Source: Climacium dendroides
Lineage: Eukaryota > Streptophyta > Bryopsida > Hypnales > Climaciaceae
DNA: 64,000 bases
NCBI GenBank assembly: GCA_950106755.1
Contig: OX467088.1
Span: 11,702,001-11,766,000, forward strand
Reading direction: 5' to 3'
How positions within the stretch are numbered: position 1 is the stretch's first letter; each line of letters begins with the position of its first letter. This document shows, piece after piece, positions 1 to 11,425 of the stretch. The notes beneath the pieces were generated by a model. It saw only the letters and a list, made by a program, of their open reading frames with translations. It ran no database searches and had not been told where the DNA came from. A program made the translations under genes and the position numbers.

Positions 1-1710
1 ATTTAGTTGAGAATTTATGCATGTACCTTCACTCACTTCAATTGTTCCATTTCCTCACAAAATGCTTCATCAAACATCAAAGGACATCCATCCAACAATT
101 TTCTAGAAATACAATGTTGCATTGCCCTTGCTTTACAATTGCTCTTGGGTCATATTGGTTGTAACTCTTTGGGTTTTAGTGACCTAATATCTTCATCTTG
201 TCTTCAACAAGCAAAAGAGCATCACTCATTTGAGAAATTGCAACTCCTTGTTTCATCTTATTAGTTATTAATTTATCTTTCAAATCGATCTTTAGTCAAC
301 TTCTTGCTTATCTTTGCCAAATTGTTATGTCCAACTAGCATCACCATGAACCAAACATTTTGTCGATCAATCTTTGCGTTATGTATTCGTGTAAAGAAAA
401 GTGGATGAGGAGGAGGCATTTTGAAAACCGGCTTATATGCCATAAGAGCTTTAAAAGTTTGAACAATGTTTGTTATGTAACAATTGATAATTGGTTGAAA
501 ATCTTTGACTGAGTAGTAAGCAATATCAAAGTTCCAGTTCAAAATAGTTCCTTACTAATATGGAATATACTCTCCATAGTTATCAGAGTGCAATGAAAAA
601 TCTTTTATATCAATATTTCTTAACTCTTGGCTTCCTCTGATCATTAAGTTTCTTGTGCAAAAATAACTAAACCTAAGGTTTATTCCATGAGGACTATTGA
701 TCTAGCATTTTTCTTGAATGAGCATTAACCTCTCTTTTGCAATGGATAAAATGTCACTCTTCATAACATCTTTGCCTAGTCCAACATCAATTGAGCGTAA
801 GGCAACTTCATTAGTAGTCAATTTCACCTTTGCATACTGAGGATCCTTCAAGATATAAAAAGACTCTACACTTGTGCCACTAGCTACTTTGCATCTATTT
901 GTGAATGAATTATCTTCCCCAATGCTCTAAAAAAGCCTTTCAAATTGCAATATAACATATCAAATAAAATAAAATTAGAGACTCTAATTACTAAAGCTGC
1001 TAATGCTAAGGCTTCAAATAAAAGGAGTCTATTGATCAATACAATAGGTGAATCTAAGGAGCAGGAATGTATTGTACCTTTGTAGAGGATATAACTCCTC
1101 ATTTTTTTGCAACCTATAACATGAAGTCATAGAGAAGGTTGACAAGACTCTTAACATCAATTTCAAAAAAGATCTTCAATTGATCGAGATGTGTCAATGT
1201 GTCATACCTTTTGTAATGCCTCCAAGTATCAAAAGCCTTTTGTGCCTAAGTCTTTGAGTACTTACTCCATCTACAACCACCATTATCCACATTCCACACC
1301 TCTTTTGGATTGATTGATAAAAAAACGATGGTTTTCTTCATTGGAATCACCACCAAAATCACCACCTTCATCTTTCAAATTCTCACAATCTTCATCAGGG
1401 CAAAGAAGCTCATCATGATCTATTGCTCCATATATTCTCTCATTCATGAAGTCTTCTTCTACTAAAGCGTCAAACTCACCTACAACACTATTGTTTACTC
1501 CAAAACTATCTTCTAAAAATTCCTAAGACTCTTTATTACTGCTCACTTCTTCACAATGTACCTTAGAAGCCTCCATATCACTCATCTTTTTAGCATATGT
1601 ATAAACTATTGCAATGTACAAATTAGGGCGTTCACCATTATTTGGTAGAGGAACTAATGAAGAACTTGGACAATTATCAACCATGGTTGAAAACAACAAT
1701 CGCAATCTTA
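1..1710 (-). pseudogene. decayed coding region, unknown family
   Basis: I do not recognise this gene. Read on the minus strand, several frames give protein-like sequence that hops between frames with stops in between. About 1,440-1,330 there is an acidic stretch (LVEEDFMNERIYGAIDHDEL). About 1,260-1,150 reads AFDTWRHYKRYDTLTHLDQL, about 870-720 gives a stretch with KLTTNEVALRSIDVGLGKD, and 540-270 gives PPPHPLFFTRIHNAKIDRQN. The frame changes suggest a pseudogene rather than introns, since I saw no convincing splice sites. It may continue left of the window. It could be part of a transposon or a relic of a cellular gene; nothing here decides it. Confidence 0.35.
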
Positions 1711-3017
1711 TTCTCTTGTCATTCCAAACGTTATATCCTTGCTCAATCTAATAAAATTGTAACCCTAGGATTGCTTCCACATGCTTCCATTCAATTTTTC
1801 TCTTTGGCTTGAATGCATAGCTCTTGCTAGACAATTCAAATGAAAGAGGAGCCCTGCCAAAAATAGAACCTTATTTCCATAGTAAATTGTACATGAGCCA
1901 AAACTTGGACAGCTGTGTATAGCAAAACAATGGCTCCTTGACTGTAGACACTATAGCCACGCTTAGACAACCTCTATTCCAAAATGAGAAGTTGGAGAGA
2001 GACAATGTAGAAAGGTGTGAGTGATTAAAAAAAACTAAGAAATAAATACTCTGATAAAAAAATAGTTGTTGTTGTGTCTTTATGTTAGGCAACGACCTTG
2101 TAGAAAGGCCTTATGCAAAGGAGGGGCCTACCCTCAATTTCCCACAAGGTCGTTATTGTACACCTTTGACCTACAAGGGAGGGGAACTATTGAATCCCAC
2201 AAAAAGTACTATAGAAGGGGTTGGTCCGAGGGTTGGTCTTCCTCCTCATTCCCTCTTGGAGCATTGGTGAGTCTTGGTGATTCAAGGTTGGTAATGAAAC
2301 TTCACTACTAAATCCAAGGTACCATAGAACAGTTGTGTGTGTATTCTGTGGCATTGATTGAATGGAGTCTTGCTTTTTACTAAGCCATTCCTGATGTGTT
2401 CCGAGTTGTAAGTCCGAATTAGTTGCAATGTGGAAGTAGAATATACACAATGGACCTAGTATGGAGTTAGATGACATTCAAAGGCAGTTAGCACTGGTAG
2501 AGAGTAGTACCTCCACTGAGTGCTTGGACATCAATAGAAATTCCGCCCCATGGTGACATACCAAATGTCATGTGCGGAGTATATATTAGCAGTTATGGAG
2601 ATTAGAACTTAGCAACATGAATTGGAAATGTGAAATAATGTTGTAAGTGCATGGTATGTGTAATGTTAATAAGTTATGATCTAAGTGATACTAAAAGTGA
2701 AGCATGGTGAGTCCATTAAGCTATTAAGGGCCTTTAGAGGTTGTTTAGAGCTATAAGGTATTATTGGAGTCGCAACATTATTGCTAGAATTATATATGTT
2801 TTGAGTTGAAGGCTAATAGTCTAGAGATTGTGAATGAGCTTCAATTTTAAATGTCAATTAGTGGGAACAAAGTAGAGTGGGAAATGTGCGCAAGGTGTAG
2901 GTACTGCAATAAATAGAGGTTTTTAATTTACTTGATATTGGAAAATGTATGTTTTTATACCCAATTGTCCAAATTATCTCCTAATGGGCACTACTCTGCC
3001 TCACTCTTGTCTCATAC
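1711..3017. other. AT-rich sequence, no gene seen
   Basis: Only short overlapping open frames are present around 2,066-2,480, in both directions and without any motif I recognise. I see no transposon ends or tandem repeats until the CACTA terminus at 3,021. Confidence 0.5.
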
Positions 3018-3299
3018 CATCACTACAACAAAAGCAGTGTTTTATGACTGCAAAATATGACTGCAGTGAGTCATAAAATAAAAAAATACAACTCACGCAG
3101 AAATCACTGTAGATGACTCGGAATATGACTGACTCCAGTCGTTTAAAAGCAGTCGCTTCAAACATCAGTCATATTGGCAGTCATATTTTCCGAGGGGTAT
3201 AAATACCCATTTTTAGCCATAGTATGCCAACATGGCGTATACTTTGACTTTCCTAGGGGAGTCTTGACTTTTTCTTGAGTTGCCCGGGCAAACAAAAAA

Positions 3300-3722
3300 A
3301 TCCTACGTGGAATATGACTATGGTCAGTCATATTTTTGGATGACGTGGAATATGACTGCGGTCAGTCATATTTTTGGATGACATGGAATATGACTACGGT
3401 CAGTCATATTTTTGGATGACGTGGAATATGACTGAAGTGAGTCATATTTTGCAGTGATGTAGAATACGACTCTCGTCAGTCATATTTTATGGAATATGAC
3501 TGAGGTGAGTCATATTTTGTAGTAATGTAGAATACGACTCTCGTCAGTCATATTTTATGGAATATGACTGAGGTGAGTCATATTTTGCAGTGATGTAGAA
3601 TACGACTCTTGGCAGTCATATTTTATGAAATATGACTGAGATGAGTCATATTTTGCAGTGATGTAGAATACGACTTTTGTCAGTCATATTTTATGGAATA
3701 TGACTTCTGTGAGTCATATTTT
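3300..3722. repeat. palindromic subterminal array of the CACTA element
   Basis: Two unit types alternate in tandem. From 3,306 to about 3,430 the unit is GTGGAATATGACT-NNN-AGTCATATTTTTGGATGAC, roughly 55 bp, three copies. From 3,420 to 3,720 a unit of about 65 bp joins a TAGAATACGACT...CAGTCATATTTTATG half to a GGAATATGACT...GAGTCATATTTTGCAGTG half, in four or so copies. Each half is a small palindrome built on ATATGACT/AGTCATAT. These are probably multiplied transposase-binding sites. Confidence 0.85.
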
Positions 3723-3889
3723 TGGCTTCATGAAGTTGCAAGTAACTTTCAATGTCTTTGTTTCAACTTTTGATGCCTGTATATACAATTAAAGAAATGA
3801 GAGGTTAGTTTTTAGTGATTGAACAACAAAGCCTAACCTTCAAAGACTTACAAAAACACAAAATATTTAGCTCAAGTTTAGGATAGAAA

Positions 3890-4395
3890 GAATAAGATTA
3901 ATGATGGAAGAAACAAGAAAAAGAAGATAAGTATTAAGAGTTAACAAGAATCAAAAGTTAAGATGCAACAAGGAATAAAAAACAACAACTAAGACATAAC
4001 AGGAAACAAGAAGCAACATAAAACAAGAAACAACAATTAAGACACAATATGAGGCAACAATTAAGACATAAGAACAAAGAAAAAGCAACAACTAAGACAC
4101 AAGAAAAAACAAGAAGCACCAATTAAGACATAACAAGAAATAACAAGAAATGAGAGTATAGATACAACAAGAACAAAAAAGAAGCAAGAACTATAAAACA
4201 AGAGGAAACAAAAATAAGAGAACTAGGAAGAAGAAAGAGTTCAAATGCAAGAGAAAGAAAGAATTTAGATGCAACAATAAGAAACAAGAAGCATGAACTA
4301 GAGAGCAACAAGAAACAAGAGTTAAGATGCAACAAAAAGTAACAACAAGTGAGAGCTAAGAGACAATAAAAAGTAAGAAAGAAGAGCCACAAGAA
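3890..4395. repeat. purine-rich degenerate repeat inside the CACTA element
   Basis: The plus strand is built of variants of AACAAGAAACAACAATTAAGACA. Spacing between copies varies from about 20 to 40 bp. The open frame on the opposite strand here is only a Leu/Phe/Ser-rich by-product of this composition. Confidence 0.7.
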
Positions 4396-4540
4396 GTGAC
4401 GGCTAGGGTTCCAGAACCCTAAAAAGTGGCGGCTAGGGTTTCAAAACCCTAAAAAAATGACGGCTAGGGTCTCAAAACCCTAAAAAAGTGGTGACTAGGA
4501 TTCAAAATCCCAAAAAGTAGGTGACTAGGATTTCAAAATT
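4396..4540. repeat. 30-36 bp tandem repeat with telobox-like palindromes
   Basis: About five units begin GTG(A/G)CGGCTAGGGT and end AACCCTAAAAA. Each unit contains a short stem (AGGGTT/AACCCT) and the plant telo-box-like core AACCCTAA. The last two copies have decayed (CTAGGATT...AAATCC). Confidence 0.75.
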
Positions 4541-4878
4541 TTAAACAATGACTTCTCTATATTTTTTTGGAATTGCCCAAATTTTTCTTGAATTGCCCAA
4601 AATAAAAAAAAAATCACTATTATATGAAAATATTAGTGATAATATGACTCAATGTTCCCAAACATGTTCCCTACGTTCCCTATGAAGTACTTTGGTATTC
4701 CTAATGGCCGTATAGTATACACTTGTGACGTACAAGGCGTAAAAATGACTGACAGTCATATTTTGCAGTCATATTTCTCCCCAAAGTGTTGGCCTTCAAG
4801 AATATGACTGCAAGTAGTTGCCAGTCATCCTCAGTCATAATTCTGTAGTTATAAAACACTGCCATTGTTGTAGTGCAT

Positions 4879-5739
4879 CATCTTCACCTTCATACACAAT
4901 CACATTTGTCTCTTGCTTACTCTCAATCTACTAGCTTGTAGCTTAGGATTTATATAAATTTAACAAATATAATTTTTTAGCAATTTAACAAATATGGTAT
5001 TTAAGGTGCAACGGAGGGCAATGATCTTGCACATGCTAAGAAAACAAAGCAAGCGGACACAAAGGTATTTGCAAAAAACTAGAGAGCATGCATTCCATGC
5101 AAGAAAAAGGTGAAGTTGAAAGTAATGGTTGTAGTAGCACCAAGGTAACCAACTCCTCAGTAGTAACATCATCCTCCAAGATGTTCTTGTAGGCAAACAA
5201 TGCAAGAAGAAATGAGCCACATCGAAGGATGACATCCAATCCTTTTATAAGATGCCTAGGAATCCATAGAATATAGCAGTTCTATAAAAGGGTGCAAATA
5301 GAGTCATTGTTGATGATGTTACTACTGAGGAGTTGGTTACCTTGGATGTGTTGAGCCTCAACAATAGCATGTCTATAGACACACCTATGCTTAGAATGAG
5401 ATCCCAGGGAGGGCAAAGACCACAAGTGTGGAAGTTCTGGCTTTAATGCCTTGGGTTGTAATTGTTCTATCATTCTGTCAAGTATTTCCAATCAAGAAGG
5501 GAACTCAATCGACGGAGAAAGGAACAATATTCTTGTGTTATTGTTGACTCCAGAGGTTGTGAATGTATTAAGCAACTTATACCGCTATGTATACAATGAG
5601 GATGATCCAAACTTTGTGGAATTCTCAAATGAAGGAGTGTAGATTAATGGCAAATATAGCAACCTACGTGACAACAATATGGAGAAACTTGAACTAGAGT
5701 CTAGTGCGCAAGTGAGGATTAATAAATAAGACCAAAAGA
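4879..5739. other. no gene; contains a perfect 34-bp inverted repeat
   Basis: A perfect inverted repeat pairs 5,140-5,173 with 5,312-5,345 (34 bp, spacer 138 bp). Read outwards, both arms encode the same peptide DDVTTEELVTL, so this looks like two head-to-head partial copies of one formerly coding segment. The downstream frame around 5,451-5,642 ends YVYNEDDPNFVEF but has no family I know. Confidence 0.5.
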
Positions 5740-7150
5740 AGGCTTGGTCATTTAAAAAAGCTACGAGGTGACTTGCAAGTTTCAGACCAAATGGTTGACC
5801 TAATTACTATGGCACTAGGTAAGGTGGCTAGGAAAAAAATGCCACTTCAATTGAGAATAGAAGAAAATGTATACAACTTACAACTCTATTTTACTTGTTG
5901 TCTAATGGACATCCAATGGTTGAATTTGAGCCCAGATTTGCCTTGTATAAGCTTTTAGAAGTCCCTACCTTGCCAACAATTCATTGGAGCGATAGATTTG
6001 GTTGTTTGATGGTGAGAAATATATAAGATTTTGTGAAAACCAGCATGAGGAAAATTATAAGTGTTGCAACTTATGTGGTTTCAACGTAAGATGAGACTTC
6101 AGATGTAGATAATATGTTGTAGATGGCATTTCATATGAACATCATGTAGAACTGGATTAGAGTTCCAAAACTTATACACTTGTAGAAGTTTGACACAACT
6201 AGAGTTATAGTAGAGGCTCTCCTAGGAGTATTTTTGATAGCTTTGCAAAACAAAATGGACCTAGATGCAACTACAATTGCATTGAAGCTTATTTGTTTCA
6301 AGGTTGATGGCATCAAAAGCATTCCATGGCCACAAAAATAGATAACAACAAAATTGGTAGATTCGTGAGCGCCATTTATGGTAGGGATGCATCATTATGG
6401 GTATAAACTCAATTTGGCTATCTAGATATAGAATGAGCTCATAATCATACATTTGATTGAGAAATATTTGAGGAACTATCACAACTATTTCATCCAAAAT
6501 TCAAAAAAGTTTGTTGAATTCCATGCTCTTGTCATCTTGGGTACAAAGGGCTTGAAGCTTCTAAAGAAAAAAAGGACCTATTGGTGTAGTATAATTGCTC
6601 CCCTATATTGTGTCATAGCCAAGTATAAAAGATGGACGCTTACAAAAATTGCAAAAAATAGGGTGCTTGAGCAAAAATAAGCTCCAAGCTTTATTTATGC
6701 TTTGTAATTTTTTTACTTCTAATCAATATTTCCTTCATATTTTTTGTTGATTTTTATTTTTTTGATCATTAATAGGCTTTGGCTTGTGAGTACTAGTGCA
6801 GGCTCTGTTGGTCCAATTGTTTAATCCTTACCTACTAATCGGTATGCTTGCATTGTTGCCACTCTTGGAAACTATGAATGTTTTAGTAAATGCCATTCAA
6901 AAAATAGATTTTTTATCCATGACTTCATAATAGCTATAATAGAGTGCCAATTGAAGTTGCACAAGTTGTTTGTGGCCATCTTTCTATATTTAATCAGCTT
7001 CAATTGTTTAACCATAAGAGTATCAAGTTGACATTTCAATTTGACATGAATGAGCTTACTCCAACTTTGGTATTTTTGGTGGGCAATAAGAGCTTGCTGG
7101 CTTGTCATGAGGGAGAAAAGCTCACATGACCACATTTTACACCTTACTAG
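5740..7150 (+). pseudogene. hAT superfamily transposase (DUF4371-like), decayed
   Basis: Conceptual translation across frames follows the order of the plant hAT-like transposase that has a DUF4371-type core. About 5,880-5,990 reads LLSNGHPMVEFE and PTIHWSDRFGC; 6,140-6,200 reads NWIRVPKLIHL; 6,300 reads CFKVDGIKSI; 6,365-6,420 reads APFMVGMHHYGYKLNLAI. Then 6,490-6,640 reads KKFVEFHALV and TKGLKLLK, 6,835-6,890 reads LLPLLETMNVLVNAIQK, and 6,980-7,130 covers the C-terminal part ending near ACHEGEKLT. Stops and frameshifts lie throughout, so no enzyme can be made. The family excises and inserts DNA by a DDE mechanism in the nucleus. The N-terminal BED zinc finger was not found. A paralogue in opposite orientation lies at 43.2-45.6 kb. 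Confidence 0.75.
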
Positions 7151-7536
7151 AGGCCATTAAATGTGATTTGGGCAATGCATATCTCTCCTCTACTTTTTGC
7201 CTTTTTATTTTGTTTGTTCACACCATATGTATTGCTTTGAGTTAGGAACATCATATTTTTTTAATTGAGGCTTTCATTTGAATTTAAGATTTTTAAAACA
7301 ATGAAGGACTTTTAGGGCCACTTTGCACAATTGCAAATTGAGTTCTATCAATTAAATTTCAAGAAAGATTGCAAGAAAGCCACTAGTGGAATTTGGCAGA
7401 CTCTCTACATTTGGCCATAATATGAAATAGCCCTAAAATTTCTTCATGCATCAAGTGAAACATAGTATGAAGTGGCCCTTAGATATAATCACCTAAAAGC
7501 CTATGTACTATAAACATACATATACTCATATAGTTA
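7151..7536. other. AT-rich sequence, nothing recognised
   Basis: No coding signal or repeat is seen between the hAT relic and the first foldback MITE. Confidence 0.5.
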
Positions 7537-7539
7537 TAT

Positions 7540-7733
7540 CACTAGAAGAAACCCGCGTTTAACTTGACGGATTTTTTTGCGCATCATGTTACAATTTTAT
7601 GTTTTTATGTCAAAAATTACTTCCAATATCACATGAAGATGTTACATTGGACGTAATTTTTGACATAAAAACATGAAATTGTAACATGATGCGCAAAAAA
7701 ATCTGTCAAGTTAAACGCGGGTTTCTTCTAGTA
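7540..7733. mobile_element. foldback MITE with CACTA-like end
   Basis: The 194-bp element is almost entirely one palindrome: it begins CACTAGAAGAAACCCGCG and returns as CGCGGGTTTCTTCTAGTA, with a short spacer in the middle. It is flanked by TAT at 7,537-7,539 and TAT at 7,734-7,736, a 3-bp duplication as in the CACTA superfamily. The final base is A where a perfect CACTA end would have G. There is no coding capacity. It is a sister of the element at 8,230-8,455. Confidence 0.85.
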
Positions 7734-7736
7734 TAT

Positions 7737-8226
7737 GTAACATGTAATGCCCAAAAAATCAAAAGGTAGCTTCAAACCTATTTCCTTCAAATTCTTCAAA
7801 ATGAGTAGTTTGAACATTTTGGGGACTTTGGAAAGTCTCAATCTAACAAATTAAATTTCTAACTTTTTTGTATGCAAAAGCCGCTATTCAAATTCTTGAC
7901 AAAGTAAAATCCAATTTTTCCTCCCATAACCTGATGGACATATTTGGTATATTGTACCCATAAAATGTTGGAGAATTTCCCTTATGACACATGTTTCAAA
8001 CACTGAATCCATTCAACTAAGAAACATCACTATGGCATGAACGCCTAGTTTAGTAGAGCGTTTCCACATCTTAACCTTTGATTGCAACTATGCATGATGT
8101 AGGCTTGCTTGGGCCTTGAGCATTGAATTGTATTTTGCACAAAAAATCACATTTGAATCATTGTGTTGGTCATACTTGTCATTATCACATTTTGTATTTT
8201 TATTCTTTGCTTCAATCTCATTTGGG
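7737..8226. other. AT-rich spacer, nothing recognised
   Basis: No coding or repeat signal that I can support lies between the two foldback MITEs. Confidence 0.5.
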
Positions 8227-8229
8227 TGT

Positions 8230-8455
8230 CACTAGTAGGAGCTTGTGTTTAAGTTGACGGATTTTGTTTCACATCCAATGTAACAACCTTGTTTTTATGT
8301 CAATGATGACGACTAATGGAACATGAGCATGTTACATTAGATGTCTAACGTAACATGTTCATGTTCCATTGGTTGTCATTGTTGACATAAAAACAAGGTT
8401 GTTACATTGAATGTGGAACAAAATCTGTCAACTTAAACATGGGCTCCTACTAGTC
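8230..8455. mobile_element. foldback MITE, same family as 7,540-7,733
   Basis: The 226-bp palindrome begins CACTAGTAGGAGCTTGTG and ends GGGCTCCTACTAGTC. It is flanked by TGT (8,227-8,229 and 8,456-8,458). Inside the arms it shares TTGACGGATTTT and GTTTTTATGTCAA with the 194-bp element, which makes them one family. Its last base is C instead of the G expected for a CACTA terminus. Confidence 0.85.
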
Positions 8456-8458
8456 TGT

Positions 8459-10470
8459 TGAAGTGTGATTTGCGGTTTTGTAAGTCCATTGCTCATGTTT
8501 CACATGTTTGAGCTTTTTCATTATATATTCCTTGTATGTGTGAACATAATGTCATATTAGATACATTGTTTGAAACAATGTAACCAATATAATGCCAAAT
8601 TTATAGAAATTTAGGTAACAGTTTGCTAGATCAGTTTTTGTGTTTTAACTTGTATAGCCAACTATATATACATGTTTATTTATTAGTCGCCAAATCTTTG
8701 ATGGTAGGATAAATACATTTTGCCAACTATTATCACTATTTACTAATGTTAAAAAAAGGCCATGAAAAAAAAGAAACTGAAAAAAAATTAATTCACCATG
8801 TCAAACATGGAAAATTGGAAATCTCAAAGAAATGGCCATCTAAGCGTTTAGCCCACAACCAAAAAACGAATTGTTGTCGCTTAGGAGAATTTCATATGAT
8901 GAAAAGGACTCAAATCATAGCCTTTTAAGTTTGCTTTGGCTCCAAAGGGCCTCCCAAGCCAACACTAATTAAAATCCATTCCAAAAACCTTCAAACCTTC
9001 GATTATTATGCCTCAAAGCCTTCAAGTCCCTCTAAGAGACCTATTTTAAATATAATAAAAGGACATTGTTCCCACCTATGAAAGTCCCATCATCATTTGA
9101 ATTTCAAATCCTCTTTGGACATTGTCCCTTTAAGTACTTAAGCAAAAAAAGGGACTTTACCTAGACTCTTGATTCTTGGTAGCTTTCCAAAGTTCTAACC
9201 TTAAGAGCCTTATGCTAGATTTTGAAGAGTTCATTGTCATTCCAAGTAGTTTTAACATCATTCAAGCATTGAAGACTTGTATTGTTCTCTTGTTTTTAGT
9301 CAGCAAAGGCTTGTTTACAAGGTTCTCATGAACTACATCTTGATTATTTATTTGCTTTCACTATCATCCAAAATTTTCACAAACTTTTGAGAACAAAGCA
9401 TCATTATGAGGGCCTTTCTTCATTTGAACATTATCATTGTAAGTGGTGTCTAGTGGGTCCCTCAATAGTAGGGGAAGTAATAATTTCTTTATGAATATTT
9501 TGTTTGATCTAAAAAATTGTTGTCTCATTCTAAGATCTTTTCAATTTCTAAAACCTATCATTGGCCCCTAATTATTGGAATACATTCTTGAGAAGGGTTT
9601 TGTAGAAGCTTCCAAGTTTATCTTTTCTAAGATCTATAGGGAACTGTGAACCACCATATTGGTTCACTTTTAATATAATAGAAAATAATTAAAATATATA
9701 TATGAGTTTTAGATTCAAAAGTGTTAGTATCCTAAATTAAACTATAACCATTAGTTAAAAGACTTTTAGTACATAGGACAAGAAACTAGATCAAAATTTC
9801 AACCCAAAAATATTTAAAAAGATAAAAAATACAAAAAAAGAATTGAAAACAAGGATTAGAAGTTGAAAATGGATCTAAATATAAATTAAAAAAAAATATA
9901 TATATATATATGAAAAGCACAAAAGAAGTTATCAAACTTAAAACTACTATGAGAAAACTAACATAGTGGTAGAAACTTAAATTTAGGCAATTAGTAACGA
10001 TTTAATGAAATTTCAGTAAATTAGCTTGGATGAAAGTGATTAGGAGTGTTAGTTAGTTGGAGGAAAAGGTTGAATTAGGGTTAATTAGGAGCTCTCTCTC
10101 TCCACTCTCTCTTGTGTGTTTTTTGGGATGTGCATGTTTTGGGGGTGTGGGTGTGAAATTGTGAAGAAGAAAGTTAGAAATGGAAGAGCATTAGGGTGGG
10201 GATTGAGGGTAGAGTAATTAGTCGAGTAAGTTTTCACCTTGGGAGGTAAAATGGGTGAAAAGAGGAGTGGTGTAAGGTTAGATGGGAAATTGGAAGAGAA
10301 AACATGAAGGAGAGTTAGGGTTTCGGAGCCTTCCACCAAATTGCCATCTTTGAAGAGCTACGAAGGCCAGACAATAGCTTTTATGGGGCCGAAAATTGGA
10401 GGGAAGGGGCGCATTCAAGTTAGCTTTCCATGAAGACAATTTTCATACAATTTGAAGCAAATTTGAAGAA
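8459..10470. other. no gene; AT-rich, short (AT)n
   Basis: The sequence is AT-rich, with a short (AT)n run near 9,895-9,911. The open frames here are Lys-rich or low-complexity and have no motif. From 10,080 the plus strand becomes G-rich and leads into the tandem repeat. Confidence 0.5.
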
Positions 10471-10845
10471 ATGGCGACCGTTTTTGTGAGGAGAGGTCTA
10501 CTACCGCGGCGAAGGGACAGCACCGACTTTGGCGAGACACTTTGGACGATTGAAGAACGGGATGGAGCTGAATTTTGTGGAGGACAAGGAAAATCAAATT
10601 AGATTTTCAAAAAGTCAAAACTCAAGCCAATTAGAGATGGTGTGAAGAAATGGTGACTGTTTTTGTGAGAAGAGGTCTATTGCCGCGGCGAATGGATAGC
10701 ACCAACTTTGGCGAGCCACTTCGGACGATTGAAGAACAGGATGGAACTGAATTTTGGGGAGGACAAGGATGATCAAGTTAGCTTTCCAAAAAGTCAAAAC
10801 TCAAGCCAATTGGAGATAGTGTGAAGAAATGGTGACTGTTTTTGT
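10471..10845. repeat. about 180-bp tandem repeat, two copies plus start of a third
   Basis: The marker ATGG(C/T)GAC(C/T)GTTTTTGTGA occurs at 10,471, 10,650 and 10,830, giving periods of 179 and 180 bp. The copies share GAAGGGACAGCACC/GAATGGATAGCACC and CAAAACTCAAGCCAATT. Copy three stops after the marker. Confidence 0.85.
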
Positions 10846-11425
10846 GAAGGCTAGTCTGTTGCCTCTAGAAGGGGGAACAATTGGAGGTTTGGATGGGTTT
10901 TTTCCTTCTCAATTGTGGTTAAACAATTGAAATTTTAATTGCACATTGCTATAAAACTTGTGATGAACCAATTGTATGTGGAGTGAATGGATGTATGTGA
11001 TGCTATGGGAGATTGAGTGCTGGAATTTTCACTTGAACCTTACTTAGAGTCACATTGAGTGTCCTAATGGTAATTTTTAGGGCAAAATCACATATTAAAG
11101 TTAATCTACTAAATTGAGGATGAATTGCCATTGCTTGGAAGGCTAGGTAGTTAGGGGTCCATACACTCCTCACGGCCCAATCTTGTGGATGGATTTTGCT
11201 TCACAGTGAAATCTACTCACAGGAACTTTCCAACTTTAACTTTAGATCTCTTGAAGGTTCCATTGATGGTATAAAAGGATAGTGGGATAAAAGGCTCTTG
11301 AGTCTCACCAACACTAGTTGTTTAGTTGAAGTTCTTATCTTATTTTTGGAAACCATCTTGTAACATTTCTTGCTTTTGGAAGTCGAATTATCAATCTTGT
11401 ATCTTTTGGTATGCATCCTTGACAG
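10846..11425. other. possible LTR-like stretch, no gene
   Basis: There is a TATA-like TATAAAAGG at 11,270-11,278 in a stretch that reads like a plant LTR promoter, but I found no partner copy in the window and no primer-binding site. I would not call it an element on this evidence. Confidence 0.25.

Larger units (their letters stand above)
3021..4875. mobile_element. non-autonomous CACTA (EnSpm) element, complete
   Basis: The element starts CACTACAACAAAAGCAGTG and ends with the inverted counterpart finishing TTGTTGTAGTG. The terminal inverted repeats match over about 40 bp with a few mismatches. It is flanked by a 3-bp direct duplication, CAT at 3,018-3,020 and CAT at 4,876-4,878, as expected for CACTA transposition. 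The subterminal parts carry many copies of TATGACTG and its complement CAGTCATA, the type of motif that TnpA-like proteins bind in this superfamily. At 1,855 bp it holds no transposase reading frame; its interior is tandem palindromes, an A-rich stretch and telobox-like repeats. It would need enzymes from an autonomous relative. The subterminal motifs differ from those of the large CACTA element at 25.5-43 kb, so that element was probably not its direct source. Confidence 0.93.

Noticed and set aside
4123..4392. Leu/Phe/Ser-rich open frame on the minus strand
   Set aside because: It is the complement of the A-rich repeat inside the CACTA element; no initiation context or motif.
8746..8928. 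Lys-rich 60-codon frame
   Set aside because: Low complexity from A-rich DNA, no motif or conserved context.
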